Shown piece after piece: positions 8,987 to 18,417 of a stretch of 64,000 nt of DNA; position 1 is the stretch's first letter, and the number at the start of each line of letters is the position of its first letter. The notes below the pieces were generated by a model. That model was not told where the DNA came from. It was given only the letters and a program-made list of their open reading frames with translations, and ran no database searches. Origin of the DNA: an uncultured Candidatus Melainabacteria bacterium (GTDB lineage Bacteria > Cyanobacteriota > Vampirovibrionia > Gastranaerophilales > Gastranaerophilaceae); NCBI GenBank assembly GCA_934757275.1, contig CAKVLN010000002.1, positions 186,001 through 250,000 on the forward strand. The letters are read 5' to 3'. The translations under genes and the position numbers were made by a program.

Positions 8987-9994
8987 TTAATTGCGTACAC
9001 TGCTTGTAGAAATTTCTGCCAATCGTTTGTACAAGTCAATTTCTTCCTCTGACAAACTTTTAGGAATTTGAATTTCTACAGTTACTATCATATCACCAAC
9101 TTTATCATTTTGCTCAATTCCACAACCAGAAAGTCTTATTTTTTGTCCATTTCTTGTATTTGGAGCAATTTTTAAAGAAACATTTCCAGTTAAAGTCGGA
9201 ATTGTAATATTTGCCCCCAGAACTGCTTCAAAAGGAGTTATTGGAATAGTTTTAAGAATATTTAAGCCTTCAGTCTGATAACCTTTTGGTTCTCTTATGT
9301 GAATAATTAAGTACAAATCACCATTTGCACCACCATTTTTCCCTTTTTCGCCTTCCCCTGCCAACCTAATTTTTGATTTATCTTTAATACCTGCAGGTAT
9401 TCTCACATTAAATCTTTTATAAGTAGAAGTTTCCCCTTTTCCTTTGCAGAAAGGACATTCTGAACCGTTTACAAATCTTCTTCCTTGGCATTTTGGACAA
9501 AGATTAGTTTGAAGCATGTTAATAACTTTAGTTGCTCCTCCCAATGCTTCAAACACAGAGATTTCAACATCAGAAAAAATATCTTTACCCTTTTGAGGTA
9601 GAGATTTTTCTTGTTTTTGAGCCTTGAAAAAGAAGTCCTCCCAACTAAATTTGAACCCATCTTTTGTGTGATAAGTTTGTTTAGGTTCAGTTTTTTTATA
9701 AGCACTATTTTCTTTATTTACAGAGCTTGTTTCTTTATACTCATTACTCTTTGTACCAGCTCCAACACTTGAATAGCTATAAAATTTTCTTACTCTATCG
9801 TAATCAGCTTTTCTAACGCTATTAGAAAGAGTTTCATAAGCTTCATTAATATCTTTAAATTTAGAAATAACTTCGCTTGAATTACCAGCTACATCTGGGT
9901 GCCATTTTCTAGCCAATTTTCTATAAGCAAGTTTGATTTCTTCTGGGGTAGAAGTTTCTGAAATATTCAAAATTTTATAGTAATCTTTAGTCAT
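8987..9994 (-). CDS. DnaJ-family co-chaperone with a half zinc finger
   Basis: This J-domain protein of 335 residues stimulates DnaK ATPase and delivers substrates. The J domain occupies residues 1-70 with HPD at about 32-34. A charged linker (about 70-140) replaces the usual Gly/Phe region. The zinc-binding region has only two CxxCxGxG-type motifs (CPKCQG, CPFCKGKG) instead of four, so it forms one zinc site. The beta-barrel substrate-binding domains follow, including the IRLAGEGEKGKNGG segment. The shortened zinc finger distinguishes it from canonical DnaJ, so a specialised paralogue is likely, with the main dnaJ elsewhere. Confidence 0.85.
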   Translation of the reverse strand: MTKDYYKILNISETSTPEEIKLAYRKLARKWHPDVAGNSSEVISKFKDINEAYETLSNSVRKADYDRVRKFYSYSSVGAGTKSNEYKETSSVNKENSAYKKTEPKQTYHTKDGFKFSWEDFFFKAQKQEKSLPQKGKDIFSDVEISVFEALGGATKVINMLQTNLCPKCQGRRFVNGSECPFCKGKGETSTYKRFNVRIPAGIKDKSKIRLAGEGEKGKNGGANGDLYLIIHIREPKGYQTEGLNILKTIPITPFEAVLGANITIPTLTGNVSLKIAPNTRNGQKIRLSGCGIEQNDKVGDMIVTVEIQIPKSLSEEEIDLYKRLAEISTSSVRN

Positions 9995-10092
9995 ACTTTA
10001 GATTTAATGATTGCTACAAAAAAGTCAACATAATTCCCGCCTAATCTAACAGTACTATTGAAAATGTAATATATAGATGATATCATTTAGGC

Positions 10093-10455
10093 ATGTTTAA
10101 GAAGTGTTTATTAATTTTAATATCAATGGCTTTTTTACCAGTATTTGCAGGCGAAGTAGAAAATGCAATTAACAAAGGGCACAACGTATTTTTGTACCTA
10201 TATACTAGTGATTGCAGCTATTGCCAACAATTTATGCCTAGGTATAACAAGTTAACCAAAATGTATGATGGGCAATATAATTTCTTTAAAATCAACGCAA
10301 TGTCACCTTATGGCAAAGAATTGATGAGAAATTATCAAGGAAGTTATGTACCTTATGTTTTATTGCTTAACAAGAAAAAAGGTATGAATCTTACGCCTTC
10401 TTGTTTAGATGATATGGCATGCGTAGAAAAAGGTTTAAAGGATTTTAGAAAATAA
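10093..10455 (+). CDS. Periplasmic thioredoxin-like protein
   Basis: A small protein of 120 residues with a Sec signal peptide (residues 1-19, cleavage after VFAG) and a thioredoxin-like domain. The active site is CSYC within SDCSYCQQF, and YVPYVLL fits the cis-proline strand. Two further cysteines near the C-terminus (SCLDDMAC) could form a second disulfide. A redox role in the envelope is likely. The ATG has no Shine-Dalgarno site, and a TATCAT -10-like box lies 6 nt upstream, which suggests a leaderless message. rfbA follows after 9 bp, so the two are probably co-transcribed. Confidence 0.8.
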   Translation: MFKKCLLILISMAFLPVFAGEVENAINKGHNVFLYLYTSDCSYCQQFMPRYNKLTKMYDGQYNFFKINAMSPYGKELMRNYQGSYVPYVLLLNKKKGMNLTPSCLDDMACVEKGLKDFRK

Positions 10456-10464
10456 GGAGTTAAG

Positions 10465-11352
10465 ATGAAGGGGATTGTATTAGCAGGAGGAGCTGGAACT
10501 AGATTATATCCAGCATCACAGCCAATATCAAAAATTTTGTTACCAATATACGATAAGCCGATGATATACTATCCTTTATCAACACTTATGCTTGCCGGCA
10601 TTAAGGATATCTTAATCATAACAAACGAGCTTGATTACGACAATTTTATAAAAGTTTTAGGCGATGGCTCACAATTCGGACTAAATCTTCATTATAAAAT
10701 ACAATATGTTCAAAGAGGAATTGCTGATGCCTTCTTGATAGCAGAAGATTTTATTGGCCAAGATGATGTTGCACTAATTCTAGGTGATAACATTTTCCAC
10801 GGTCATGGCTTTTCTACAATAATGAAAAATGCCTTAAAAAAACACGCTGGTGCAACTGTTTTTGGCTACACAGTAAAAGATCCAGAAAGATTTGGAGTTG
10901 TTGAGTTTGACGCTAACCAAAAAGCTATTTCGTTAGAAGAAAAACCACAGCACCCAAAATCAAATTACGCAGTTACAGGGCTTTATTTCTACGATAACAG
11001 AGTTTGCGATTTTGCAAAACAACTTAAACCTTCTGCAAGAGGTGAGCTTGAAATCACTGATTTGAACAGAATGTATCTTGATATTGGCGAATTGAATGTA
11101 GAAATTTTAGGACGTGGTTTTGCGTGGTTAGATACAGGAACTCACGATTCTATGCTACAAGCAAGTCTTTTTGTTCAAACGATGGAATTAAACAAAGGTG
11201 TTAAAATTTCTTGTTTAGAGGAAATTGCCTTTAATCAAGGCTTTATCACAAAAGACGAATTGCTTAAAAAAATTGAAAAATACGGAACTAAAAACGATTA
11301 TTACAACTACGTTCGTTCAGTTATTGAACAACCTGCACCTGCTTTTGTGTAG
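10465..11352 (+). CDS. rfbA: Glucose-1-phosphate thymidylyltransferase
   Basis: This RmlA-family nucleotidyltransferase of 295 residues makes dTDP-glucose from dTTP and glucose-1-phosphate, the first step to dTDP-rhamnose. The N-terminal [11 protein letters not shown] motif binds the nucleotide, the [16 protein letters not shown] stretch is diagnostic, and [11 protein letters not shown] carries the catalytic aspartate. The full-length C-terminal segment with [10 protein letters not shown] is present. AAGGAG precedes the ATG. The other rml genes are not adjacent, so the pathway is scattered in this genome. Confidence 0.95.
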   Translation: MKGIVLAGGAGTRLYPASQPISKILLPIYDKPMIYYPLSTLMLAGIKDILIITNELDYDNFIKVLGDGSQFGLNLHYKIQYVQRGIADAFLIAEDFIGQDDVALILGDNIFHGHGFSTIMKNALKKHAGATVFGYTVKDPERFGVVEFDANQKAISLEEKPQHPKSNYAVTGLYFYDNRVCDFAKQLKPSARGELEITDLNRMYLDIGELNVEILGRGFAWLDTGTHDSMLQASLFVQTMELNKGVKISCLEEIAFNQGFITKDELLKKIEKYGTKNDYYNYVRSVIEQPAPAFV

Positions 11353-11507
11353 TATCAAATGCCTAAATTCATTTGATAAAAAGGTAAATCAGTTTAAAGA
11401 TTATCTAAAGAGTTGTAAAGAAGTAATTACAAGCACTTGAAATAATAAAAAGGTTGTTATAACATAGATTTGTAACACAATATGCTATAAAGGTGGTGAA
11501 AATATAA

Positions 11508-11681
11508 ATGGCAGAAGTTAAAGTTGGCGAAAACGAAAGTATCGAAAGCGCATTAAGAAGATTCAAAAAGAAAATTCAAAAAGCTGGTATCTTATCAGAA
11601 GTTAAAAAGCGTGAAAGATATGAAAAACCAAGCGTAAAGAGAAAACGCAAATCAGAAGCTGCTCGTAAGCGCAAGGTATAA
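11508..11681 (+). CDS. rpsU: 30S ribosomal protein S21
   Basis: A 57-residue basic protein starting [19 protein letters not shown] and continuing through the S21 core ([17 protein letters not shown]) to an Arg/Lys-rich tail. Length and sequence are typical of S21, which contacts the anti-Shine-Dalgarno region of 16S rRNA. GGTGGTG precedes the ATG. A strong terminator follows, so it is a single-gene transcript. Confidence 0.96.
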   Translation: MAEVKVGENESIESALRRFKKKIQKAGILSEVKKRERYEKPSVKRKRKSEAARKRKV

Positions 11682-11690
11682 ATAATTTTC

Positions 11691-11719
11691 AAAGGACTGT
11701 CAAATGGCAGTCCTTTTTT
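11691..11719 (+). terminator. Intrinsic terminator after rpsU
   Basis: AAAGGACTG and CAGTCCTTT form a 9-bp stem followed by T residues. Confidence 0.9.
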
Positions 11720-11724
11720 AATGT

Positions 11725-12753
11725 TTACTTCCATCTATTTTGATATTCTTTAACGGCAAGGCAAGCCTCTTCTTCTGAATACATATATTTTGAAAGGCTC
11801 AAGAAAATTCGTCCCTCAGTTTCTTCAAACAACTTTTTCTTTATCTTATATGGATAAGTTTCATTGCCCTGCAAATTACCATTATGAATTTGATTGATAA
11901 TATCGTCTATATAAATTTGTGCAAATTTTGGAATTTCTGGAAATCGCTTTATATATTCACAAAGCGGCATATTTTCTCTATAACGATTACCACTAGCAGA
12001 AGTTAGCAAAAAATTTCCCATCGTATTCAATCCGCCTGCAGAAGCTGGCGTAATATGTTCAATAGAGCCAGTCGAAGCAATAAAAATACGTCTTACAATC
12101 TCTGTTTGTTGGCGTTTTGAATATTTTACAACAAACGCATTTCTACTACTTTCAGAAGTAGGCAGAAAAAGTGCCTTATTTTTTATATCATTAAAAATTT
12201 CTCTTTCGTTAGCATTTGGAATAATTTCCTCTAGAGAACTCAAAAAAGTTTTTCTCTTGAAGGTGTCATGTTTAGAATTTGCTAAAATTATTTGTCTGCA
12301 TTTTGTCGTTTTTCCACGAATTTTTAAAGCAGTTTGCGGTGAAAGTTTTCTTGTCAAATAATCAACATCATCTAGAACCTCAAGCTCTTCCAATTTCAAC
12401 TTAGTCAAACAATTTGTCTTAATCATTTGCAAGCAATTTTGCAAGTTGTCGTCTGGATTAAGGAGTGAAAAATCCTTAAAAATCGCAAACATAGCCTTTT
12501 CAACTGGCAACATATATTCTTGATAATTGCTCAACAACAAAATCGTATCTTCTGCACTATGACATTTACTTAACCCCTTCTCAAAAGGTTTAATTGTTTC
12601 AGAGGGAATAATTTTTATGCCTCTATAAGGACAAGTAATATTTTTGAGTTTTCTTAAAGGTTTGCCTGCAGAAGTTTTTCCTTCATAAGGAATGTCATAA
12701 TAATAGTTGAGGTAATTCTCCAGCGTAATCTTTTTTAATTTTTTCTTTGGCAT
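11725..12753 (-). CDS. Putative HNH-like nuclease
   Basis: A protein of 342 residues, mostly unrecognised. Residues 230-275 resemble the HNH beta-beta-alpha metal fold: SIEHITPASAGG supplies the first His after a Glu, followed by an NTMGNFLL segment and a NRYRENM segment where the central Asn and last His of HNH would lie. The last His is not evident, so activity is uncertain. An isolated CPY near residue 41 and two Cys in the middle do not form a clear zinc knuckle. The C-terminus ends in charged helices. It is convergent with rpsU. No methyltransferase, phage or toxin partner is adjacent, so its role is open. Confidence 0.55.
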   Translation of the reverse strand: MPKKKLKKITLENYLNYYYDIPYEGKTSAGKPLRKLKNITCPYRGIKIIPSETIKPFEKGLSKCHSAEDTILLLSNYQEYMLPVEKAMFAIFKDFSLLNPDDNLQNCLQMIKTNCLTKLKLEELEVLDDVDYLTRKLSPQTALKIRGKTTKCRQIILANSKHDTFKRKTFLSSLEEIIPNANEREIFNDIKNKALFLPTSESSRNAFVVKYSKRQQTEIVRRIFIASTGSIEHITPASAGGLNTMGNFLLTSASGNRYRENMPLCEYIKRFPEIPKFAQIYIDDIINQIHNGNLQGNETYPYKIKKKLFEETEGRIFLSLSKYMYSEEEACLAVKEYQNRWK

Positions 12754-12833
12754 AAACCGCCTTTTGTTAATGTTTCTAGTTCCATGATAACAAATTGCAA
12801 CGACTTTCGCAAGATTGCTGGAGGTTTGTAATT

Positions 12834-12863
12834 ATTGACTGCTGGCTAAAGCCAGCAGTCAAT
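12834..12863. terminator. Perfect 13-bp hairpin downstream of the DUF378 gene
   Basis: ATTGACTGCTGGC, a TAAA loop, and its exact complement. The T run is weak on both strands, so it may be a processing or stability hairpin rather than a strong terminator. Confidence 0.6.
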
Positions 12864-12867
12864 AAAA

Positions 12868-13101
12868 CTAAAAGTTACAATGTCCGTATTCACAATTTTC
12901 GATATGGGTTCTATCGCAGTTATACATAAAATATGCAGATGCGATTGCACTTAAACCAACCAAAGAATATACTATTCTTGACATAATAGTCATGTCACCA
13001 AAGACTTGGGCAACTAAATTGAAACCTAATAAACCAACAAGTCCCCAATTCAATGCCCCAACGAGTGTTAAAGCATAAGCTAAATATTTGATATATTTCA
13101 T
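12868..13101 (-). CDS. DUF378 family small membrane protein
   Basis: A 77-residue protein with two membrane helices. The N-terminal half (YALTLVGALNWGLVGLLGF) is the DUF378 (YuzA) signature, and a second helix covers residues 44-60. The C-terminal tail is Cys/His-rich (YNCDRTHIENCEYGHCNF), which is longer than usual and could bind a metal. AGGAGG precedes the ATG. Function is unknown in the family. Confidence 0.85.
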   Translation of the reverse strand: MKYIKYLAYALTLVGALNWGLVGLLGFNLVAQVFGDMTIMSRIVYSLVGLSAIASAYFMYNCDRTHIENCEYGHCNF

Positions 13102-13332
13102 ATCATACCTCCTTTTTTCATGTACATTATGACTTAGTTAGGAGGAAAATAAATTAGAAGAAAGTCGTAGATAGTTGGGGTAATTAAATTAATCAGCAAC
13201 CAACAAATGTAAACATATATTTTCATTTATGTACAAAACCTGCTTTATATGATATGATAAAATCAGTAGTAGTATAATAAATTTTTGAAAATATATGCGA
13301 TAGAGAAGATTATTGAGAATATTTAATAGTTG

Positions 13333-13355
13333 CCGAGTAGGATACATGTACTCGG
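13333..13355 (+). promoter_or_regulatory. Hairpin in the rny upstream region
   Basis: CCGAGTA and TACTCGG form a 7-bp stem with a 9-nt loop, about 45 bp before the rny start. A TATATA box follows it. It may be an operator or, if transcription starts upstream, a leader hairpin. Confidence 0.4.
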
Positions 13356-13397
13356 ACTTCGTGTATATATAAAAAATAGAAAAGGAATAGGTGCTAA

Positions 13398-14918
13398 ATG
13401 AATGCATTATTTACTGTTGCAATAATTGCGCTGGTTGTACTTGTTGCTGTTATTGCAGTGCAAAGAGTTAAGTACAAAAATCTTGTTCAGCAAACTGAGC
13501 AATCTAAAAAAGATTTACAAGAAAAAGAAGCAATTATGCAAAAAGAAGCCCTAATAAAGGCAAAAGAAGCTTTGCATAGTGAAAGAGAACAATTAAATGC
13601 AGACGAAAGAGAGCGTAGAAGAGAGTTTGCAACAATAGAAAACAAGCTTTCTAAGCGTGAAGACCAACTTGAAGATAAAATGCAAGAGGTGTCTGACAAA
13701 GAATTAGAATTAGATAGATTAAAAGATCAATTAATAGAAAAAGAAGATTTTTTAGCCGAAATCGTTCAAAAGCAAACTGTTGAACTCGAAAGAATTGCGG
13801 GCATGTCAACAGAAGATGCAAAAAAAATGTTACTTGAACAATTGAAAAATGATTTGGCACAAGAGCAAATGCAATTAATTCGTGAAAACGAAGCAAAAAT
13901 CAGAGAAGATGCTCTTGAAAAATCAAAAGAAATTCTTACAACAACAATGCAAAGATGTATGATGGAGCAGGTTGTAGAATCTACAGTTTCTGTAGTTTCT
14001 CTTCCAAACGACGAAATGAAGGGTAGAATAATAGGACGTGAAGGTCGTAACATCAGAACCCTTGAAACACTTACAGGCGTTGACTTAATCATTGACGATA
14101 CTCCAGAAGCTGTTGTATTATCAGCTTTTGATCCAGTAAGAAGAGAAATCGCGAAAATTGCTCTTGAAAAACTTATTCAAGACGGTCGTATTCACCCTGT
14201 AAGAATTGAAGAAACTGTCGAAAAATCTAGAGAAGAAGTTGAAAAGAAAATCATGAAAGAGGGCGAAAACGCAGCTCTTGACATGGGCATAATGGGTTTA
14301 AACAAAGAATTAATCAAGAACTTAGGTAGATTGTATTATAGAACAAGTTATGGTCAAAATGTCCTAAAACATTCACTTGAAGTTGGACATATTGCTGGCA
14401 TGTTAGCCGCTGAATTAGGCGCAAACGTTTATATAGCAAAACGTGCAGGCTTACTTCACGATATCGGTAAAGCAGTTGACCAAACTCAAGAAGGTACTCA
14501 CATTCAACTTGGCGTAGAACTTGCAACCAGATATGGTGAAAAACCTGAAGTAATTCACGCAATTGAAGCTCACCACGATGACGTTACTGCGAACACTGTT
14601 GAAGCGGTTCTAGTAAAACTTGCTGATGCGATTTCTGCTGGACGCCCTGGTGCAAGACGTGATACTTTGGAAATCTACATTAAGCGTTTGCAAAAAATAG
14701 AAGAAATTGTTAATGGATATGAAGGTATCAAGCAATCATTTGCAGTTCAAGCTGGTAGAGAAGTTCGTGTAATTGTTCAGTCAGAAATGTTTGATGATTT
14801 AGCCTCTCAAAAACTTGCAAGAGATATTGCGAAAAAGATTGAAGATGAGCTTGATTATCCAGGACAAATTAAAGTAACGGTTGTAAGAGAGTTTAGAACA
14901 ACTGAAATAGCTAAATAG
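13398..14918 (+). CDS. rny: Ribonuclease Y
   Basis: This membrane-anchored endoribonuclease of 506 residues starts mRNA decay. A membrane helix covers residues 1-20, a long coiled coil about 25-180, a KH RNA-binding domain about 210-275 ([15 protein letters not shown]), and an HD domain about 340-430 with LLHDIGKA and EAHHDDV as metal ligands. Length and layout are typical. AAAAGGAATAGGTG precedes the ATG. A terminator ends the gene, so it is transcribed alone. The window also encodes an RNase E/G, so this organism has both types of decay nuclease. Confidence 0.96.
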   Translation: MNALFTVAIIALVVLVAVIAVQRVKYKNLVQQTEQSKKDLQEKEAIMQKEALIKAKEALHSEREQLNADERERRREFATIENKLSKREDQLEDKMQEVSDKELELDRLKDQLIEKEDFLAEIVQKQTVELERIAGMSTEDAKKMLLEQLKNDLAQEQMQLIRENEAKIREDALEKSKEILTTTMQRCMMEQVVESTVSVVSLPNDEMKGRIIGREGRNIRTLETLTGVDLIIDDTPEAVVLSAFDPVRREIAKIALEKLIQDGRIHPVRIEETVEKSREEVEKKIMKEGENAALDMGIMGLNKELIKNLGRLYYRTSYGQNVLKHSLEVGHIAGMLAAELGANVYIAKRAGLLHDIGKAVDQTQEGTHIQLGVELATRYGEKPEVIHAIEAHHDDVTANTVEAVLVKLADAISAGRPGARRDTLEIYIKRLQKIEEIVNGYEGIKQSFAVQAGREVRVIVQSEMFDDLASQKLARDIAKKIEDELDYPGQIKVTVVREFRTTEIAK

Positions 14919-14920
14919 TA

Positions 14921-14947
14921 AAAATGGGGAAATTATTTCCCCATTTT
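14921..14947 (+). terminator. Intrinsic terminator after rny
   Basis: AAAATGGGGA and TCCCCATTTT form a 10-bp stem. Its last T is also the first base of the TATAAT box of the next gene. Confidence 0.85.
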
Positions 14948-14960
14948 ATAATAAAATGAC

Positions 14961-15821
14961 ATGGGTTTAGGTATGAAACTATTATTTTTCGGAGATATAA
15001 CAGGAAGACAGGGAAGAATAGCAATTAAAAATTATCTTGCTTTGTTAAATAAAAATACAGAAACAAAGCCTGATTTTGTGATTGCAAACATTGAAAACGC
15101 TTCACATGGTTTTGGACTTACGAAAAAAAATTATGAGGATTTGAACAACGCAGGCATAAACTGTTTTACCTCTGGCAATCACATTTGGGATAAACGAGAT
15201 ATTTTTGAATACATAGAAAACGTTGACAATTTATTGCGTCCAATAAATTACCCAGCTGGCACTAAAGGCGTTGGCGCAAGAGTTTTTGAGGTTAATGGCG
15301 AAAAATTAGCCGTAATTAACGCCTTAGGTCGTGTTTTTATGCCACCAATAGATTCACCTTGGCAAGTGGTAGTTGAAGAGATTAGAAGACTTAAAAACGA
15401 AGGCGTGCAGCACATATTTGTCGATTTTCACGCAGAAGCGACTGCTGAAAAAATTTGTTTTTCAAAATATCTAGCAAAAGAATTTAATAATGAAGAAAAC
15501 GCTTTGATAAAAGGTTTTTTTGGAACGCATACACATGTTCAAACTGCTGATGAAAAAATATATGATGGAATGGCATATATTACTGATGCTGGTTTTTGCG
15601 GCACAGAAGATAGTGTAATCGGCATGGAGTTTGAAACCTCTTTAAAGCGTTTATCAACTTCGCTTCCAGAACGCTACGAAATAGCGCAAGCGACACTCAC
15701 TCAAATCAATGGTGTTGAGGTTCTTTTTGATAGAACAAGTGCAACACAGATTAAAAGAATTAATTTAATAGTAGATAATAGTAAAAATGAAAGTGAGGTC
15801 AACGTTGGAACAGACGGTTGA
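14961..15821 (+). CDS. YmdB-like metallophosphoesterase (TIGR00282)
   Basis: A metal-dependent phosphoesterase of 286 residues. The motifs FFGDITGRQG, NIENASHGFGLT, SGNHIWDK and FFGTHTHVQTAD give the two-metal site and match YmdB of Bacillus, a 2',3'-cAMP phosphodiesterase that is encoded next to RNase Y there too. TATAAT lies 8 nt before the first ATG, so the message would be leaderless. A second ATG at 14973 has a GGTTTAGG ahead of it. Adjacency to rny is conserved across many bacteria and supports a role in RNA turnover or signalling. Confidence 0.92.
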   Translation: MGLGMKLLFFGDITGRQGRIAIKNYLALLNKNTETKPDFVIANIENASHGFGLTKKNYEDLNNAGINCFTSGNHIWDKRDIFEYIENVDNLLRPINYPAGTKGVGARVFEVNGEKLAVINALGRVFMPPIDSPWQVVVEEIRRLKNEGVQHIFVDFHAEATAEKICFSKYLAKEFNNEENALIKGFFGTHTHVQTADEKIYDGMAYITDAGFCGTEDSVIGMEFETSLKRLSTSLPERYEIAQATLTQINGVEVLFDRTSATQIKRINLIVDNSKNESEVNVGTDG

Positions 15822-15837
15822 TAAGGGCGGTGGGTGC

Positions 15838-16692
15838 TTGAAGGGTGATTACCACATACACACCTATTATTCAGATGGCGTCTTTTCACCTGAAAAGATT
15901 GTTGATTTAGCATTGGACGCTGGGTTACAAGTTATTGCGCTTACAGATCACGACAATGTTTTATCTTATAATGTTGCATTAGAATACTTAAAAAAGAAAG
16001 AGGTTGATTTTAAATTAATTCCAGGGATTGAAGTTAACACTCTTTATAAGGACTACGAAGTTCACATTCTTGGTTATTTTCCAGATGTTAATAAAAGCGA
16101 CTTCAAAAATCTTTTGAAAGTGCAACAACACGCCAGAATTAAGCAAACAAAAGAAATTTTAAGCCTACTTAATAAAAAAGAAGGTATAAAAATTGCATTT
16201 GAAGATGTAAAAAATATGGTGGCTGAAGGTGGTAGTATAGGACGTCCACACATTGCAAAAGCTATTACAAACGTCGGTGGTACAAGCAATGTAATGGAGG
16301 CTTATAGTAAATATATCCACAGAGATTCACCTGTATATGTAGAAAGAAAAACTGTTTCTCCATTTGACGCAGTTGAAGTAATCTATGATTCAGGCGGTAT
16401 TCCTGTAATTGCGCACCCTTATGACATTGATATAGCAGAAAAGCTTATCAAAGAACTTATGGCGTGCGGTTTAAGAGGTATTGAAGCTTACCATAGAAAA
16501 CATTCGCCAGCGATTGTTGAATATTTTTCATCAATGGCAGAAAATTTGGGACTTATAGTAACTGGTGGTTCAGATTTTCACGCTCCAAACATTATGAATG
16601 GTCAAATAATTTTGGGCAAAAACTTTGTACCTGAATGGATATATGGTACGTTGATTGATGAAAAGAAACATTTAGAGATGGCAAGAGGTTAG
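15838..16692 (+). CDS. PHP-domain phosphoesterase (TrpH-like)
   Basis: A PHP-family protein of about 284 residues, probably a phosphatase or 3'-5' oligonucleotide/nucleotide phosphoesterase. Motifs in order are DYHIHTYYSDG, LTDHDN, PGIEVNT, VIAHPYD and GGSDFHAP, which together provide the trinuclear metal ligands. I chose TTG 15838, which follows AAGGGCGGTGGG and puts the first motif at the N-terminus as usual. An upstream in-frame ATG at 15787 has no ribosome site and would overlap the phosphoesterase gene by 35 bp. Close spacing suggests an operon with the YmdB-like gene, perhaps acting on related substrates. Confidence 0.9.
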   Translation: MKGDYHIHTYYSDGVFSPEKIVDLALDAGLQVIALTDHDNVLSYNVALEYLKKKEVDFKLIPGIEVNTLYKDYEVHILGYFPDVNKSDFKNLLKVQQHARIKQTKEILSLLNKKEGIKIAFEDVKNMVAEGGSIGRPHIAKAITNVGGTSNVMEAYSKYIHRDSPVYVERKTVSPFDAVEVIYDSGGIPVIAHPYDIDIAEKLIKELMACGLRGIEAYHRKHSPAIVEYFSSMAENLGLIVTGGSDFHAPNIMNGQIILGKNFVPEWIYGTLIDEKKHLEMARG

Positions 16693-16709
16693 AAAAAGAG
16701 AGGACTGGA

Positions 16710-17291
16710 ATGAAAAAAGCGTTCACAATAGTTGAGGTTTCAATTTTATTTGTAATATTTCTGATAGTTGCGTTCCTTGTTGCGCCGTTATCGTTAGACG
16801 ATTCTTTGCAAGCAAAAAATGCTTCAAGATGGCGTAACGTTCAGTCCGATTTTGCCAACATATTTTATGCAGTTAACGCACAAAAAGAAGAAGAAAATTT
16901 CGACTTCAAAACGGCTTTTGAAGGAGTTCTGAATGGTGAAGTTAAGGGAAGTGCAGAGCCTTACAAGATTACCTTCTTGAACGGAACTTTCCCTAATAGC
17001 ACCTATAGATTTAACGACTTTAAGCGCACCCAAACAAATTCAATTGTATCATACAAGCTCTATGACACTCCTCAAGACGGTGTTTTAGGCTTACTTATGT
17101 ATGATGTCAATGGAGAAGTTGGACCTAATGTTTGGGGTAAAGACGTTTTTGGTTTGAACATTTATTCAGACAGATTTGAGCCTTTCTGCAAAAATGATAC
17201 AATTAATGAACAAAAACAACAATGTTCAAAAAATGGAACGGGTTTGTGTTGCTCTAACTACTACTTGCAAGGTGGGAGCATAGAACAATGA
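16710..17291 (+). CDS. Prepilin-like protein
   Basis: A protein of 193 residues with a class III (type IV prepilin) leader: a short KKA leader, then FTIVEVSILFVIF, with Glu at mature position 5 and a hydrophobic helix. The leader lacks the usual Gly before the cleavage site (Ala instead). The globular part ends in a Cys-rich tail (CSKNGTGLCCSNYY). It probably is a minor pilin or pseudopilin of type IV pili or type II secretion. No pilus assembly genes are adjacent. It overlaps the LOG gene by 4 bp, so the two are translationally coupled. Confidence 0.8.
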   Translation: MKKAFTIVEVSILFVIFLIVAFLVAPLSLDDSLQAKNASRWRNVQSDFANIFYAVNAQKEEENFDFKTAFEGVLNGEVKGSAEPYKITFLNGTFPNSTYRFNDFKRTQTNSIVSYKLYDTPQDGVLGLLMYDVNGEVGPNVWGKDVFGLNIYSDRFEPFCKNDTINEQKQQCSKNGTGLCCSNYYLQGGSIEQ

Positions 17292-17863
17292 AAAATGTTT
17301 GTGTCTTCGCATCATCTTCCAACAAACTTGCATCAGTATATTACCAAAAGGCAATAGAGTTTGGAAATTTGCTTGGTAAGAATGGCTACAATGTTGTTTA
17401 CGGTGGAAGTCGTTTAGGCTTGATGTATGCTTGTGCCAGCGCTACAAAAGAAAATGGCGGTAAAATATTCGGAATAATGCCTAAAAAACTTGTTGATTTT
17501 GGAGTAGCCAACCCAGAAGATTGTGATGTTTTTGTAAAAACAGAAGGTATGAGGGAGCGCAAAGCAAAAATGGACGAACTATCTGATGCAGTAGTTGCTC
17601 TTGCTGGCGGTTTTGGAACTTTAGAAGAAATCTCAGAAATGATTGTGCAAAAACAGTTAGGATATAATTCTAAGCCAATTGTTCTATTAAATGTTAACCA
17701 TTTCTATGATAATCTTATTGATTTTTTCAACACAATGATAGAAGAAAATTTCGCAAAAAGCAGTGCAAAAGATTTGTATTATGTAGCTGAAACTCCAGAA
17801 GATGCCATAGATTATTTAAACAACTACAAACCAAAAGAAGTTAGTTTAGCGTCAAAGTTTTAA
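17288..17863 (+). CDS. LOG family protein (TIGR00730)
   Basis: A Rossmann-fold protein of 191 residues related to cytokinin riboside monophosphate phosphoribohydrolase, which releases a base from a nucleoside monophosphate. VYGGSRLGLMYACA and GMRERKAKMDELSDA are family motifs. The catalytic PGGxGTxxE motif reads AGGFGTLEE here, so the leading Pro is Ala while the Gly and Glu are kept. Activity is therefore likely but not certain. It ends the rny-adjacent run of plus-strand genes. Confidence 0.88.
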   Translation: MKNVCVFASSSNKLASVYYQKAIEFGNLLGKNGYNVVYGGSRLGLMYACASATKENGGKIFGIMPKKLVDFGVANPEDCDVFVKTEGMRERKAKMDELSDAVVALAGGFGTLEEISEMIVQKQLGYNSKPIVLLNVNHFYDNLIDFFNTMIEENFAKSSAKDLYYVAETPEDAIDYLNNYKPKEVSLASKF

Positions 17864-17867
17864 TATA

Positions 17868-17985
17868 AGTTATTGTAAAGTGAATGAGTGACTAAGTGAA
17901 TAAGTTCATTTTAGTTATTGTTATTTTGAACAGAGTTAAATATTGAATATTGTTGTTGGGCTGAATGCCCAACCTACCATTAGTT
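17868..17985. repeat. Short repeats: gtgaatgag arm and GTTGGGCT hairpin
   Basis: The stretch at 17872-17910 (tgtaaagtgaatgagtgac then taagtgaataagttc) is one arm of the inverted repeat at 59082-59243. At 17953-17975 is a GTTGGGCTGAATGCCCAAC hairpin. No gene is visible. Confidence 0.65.
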
Positions 17986-18009
17986 TAGAAAATTATTTCT
18001 GATAAAAAC

Positions 18010-18417
18010 TTATTTTCTGCCTGTATTTTGATTTATAATATCTGAAACCCACGGAATATAGCTATACATTCCCATTCCTGCGGTAATCGCAAGGTACAAA
18101 ATAATTGCAGTAGTTATTGTTTGAACGATTGACAAGCCAAAAACAAAAGGCAAAGGCATATTGATGAAATATGGAATTGCGTTTATAAATGGGATTCTAT
18201 AAAGAATTACATAGATTAGTTCCGCAAAAGTTGCAAGCAAGAAATATGCAATAGACAAAAATATCGATTGTAAAATATGGTACATTAAAAATTGTGTAAC
18301 ATTTTTCTTCATCAAAGCTGCAATAATAAGCCATACAAAGCCTGCACCACCTGCTGTTAAGTATGAAGCAGCTGCTATCAATTTTTCAATCGGATAAATT
18401 TGTTTAGAAGGTTGCAA
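18010..18417 (-). CDS. Tic20-like multi-pass membrane protein
   Basis: A 135-residue protein with four predicted membrane helices. The N-terminal helix pair, the charged KKNVTQFLMYHILQSIFL segment and the spacing resemble the Tic20/DUF4870 group found in cyanobacteria and plastids, where the F.R.N.MQAI stretch occupies the same place. Bacterial homologues have no settled function. It overlaps the upstream TPR gene by 14 bp, so the two are co-translated and may interact. Similarity was judged by eye, so the family name is provisional. Confidence 0.6.
   Translation of the reverse strand: MQPSKQIYPIEKLIAAASYLTAGGAGFVWLIIAALMKKNVTQFLMYHILQSIFLSIAYFLLATFAELIYVILYRIPFINAIPYFINMPLPFVFGLSIVQTITTAIILYLAITAGMGMYSYIPWVSDIINQNTGRK

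Noticed and set aside
13487-14562. Open frames on the minus strand inside rny
   Set aside because: They are antisense shadows of a conserved gene.
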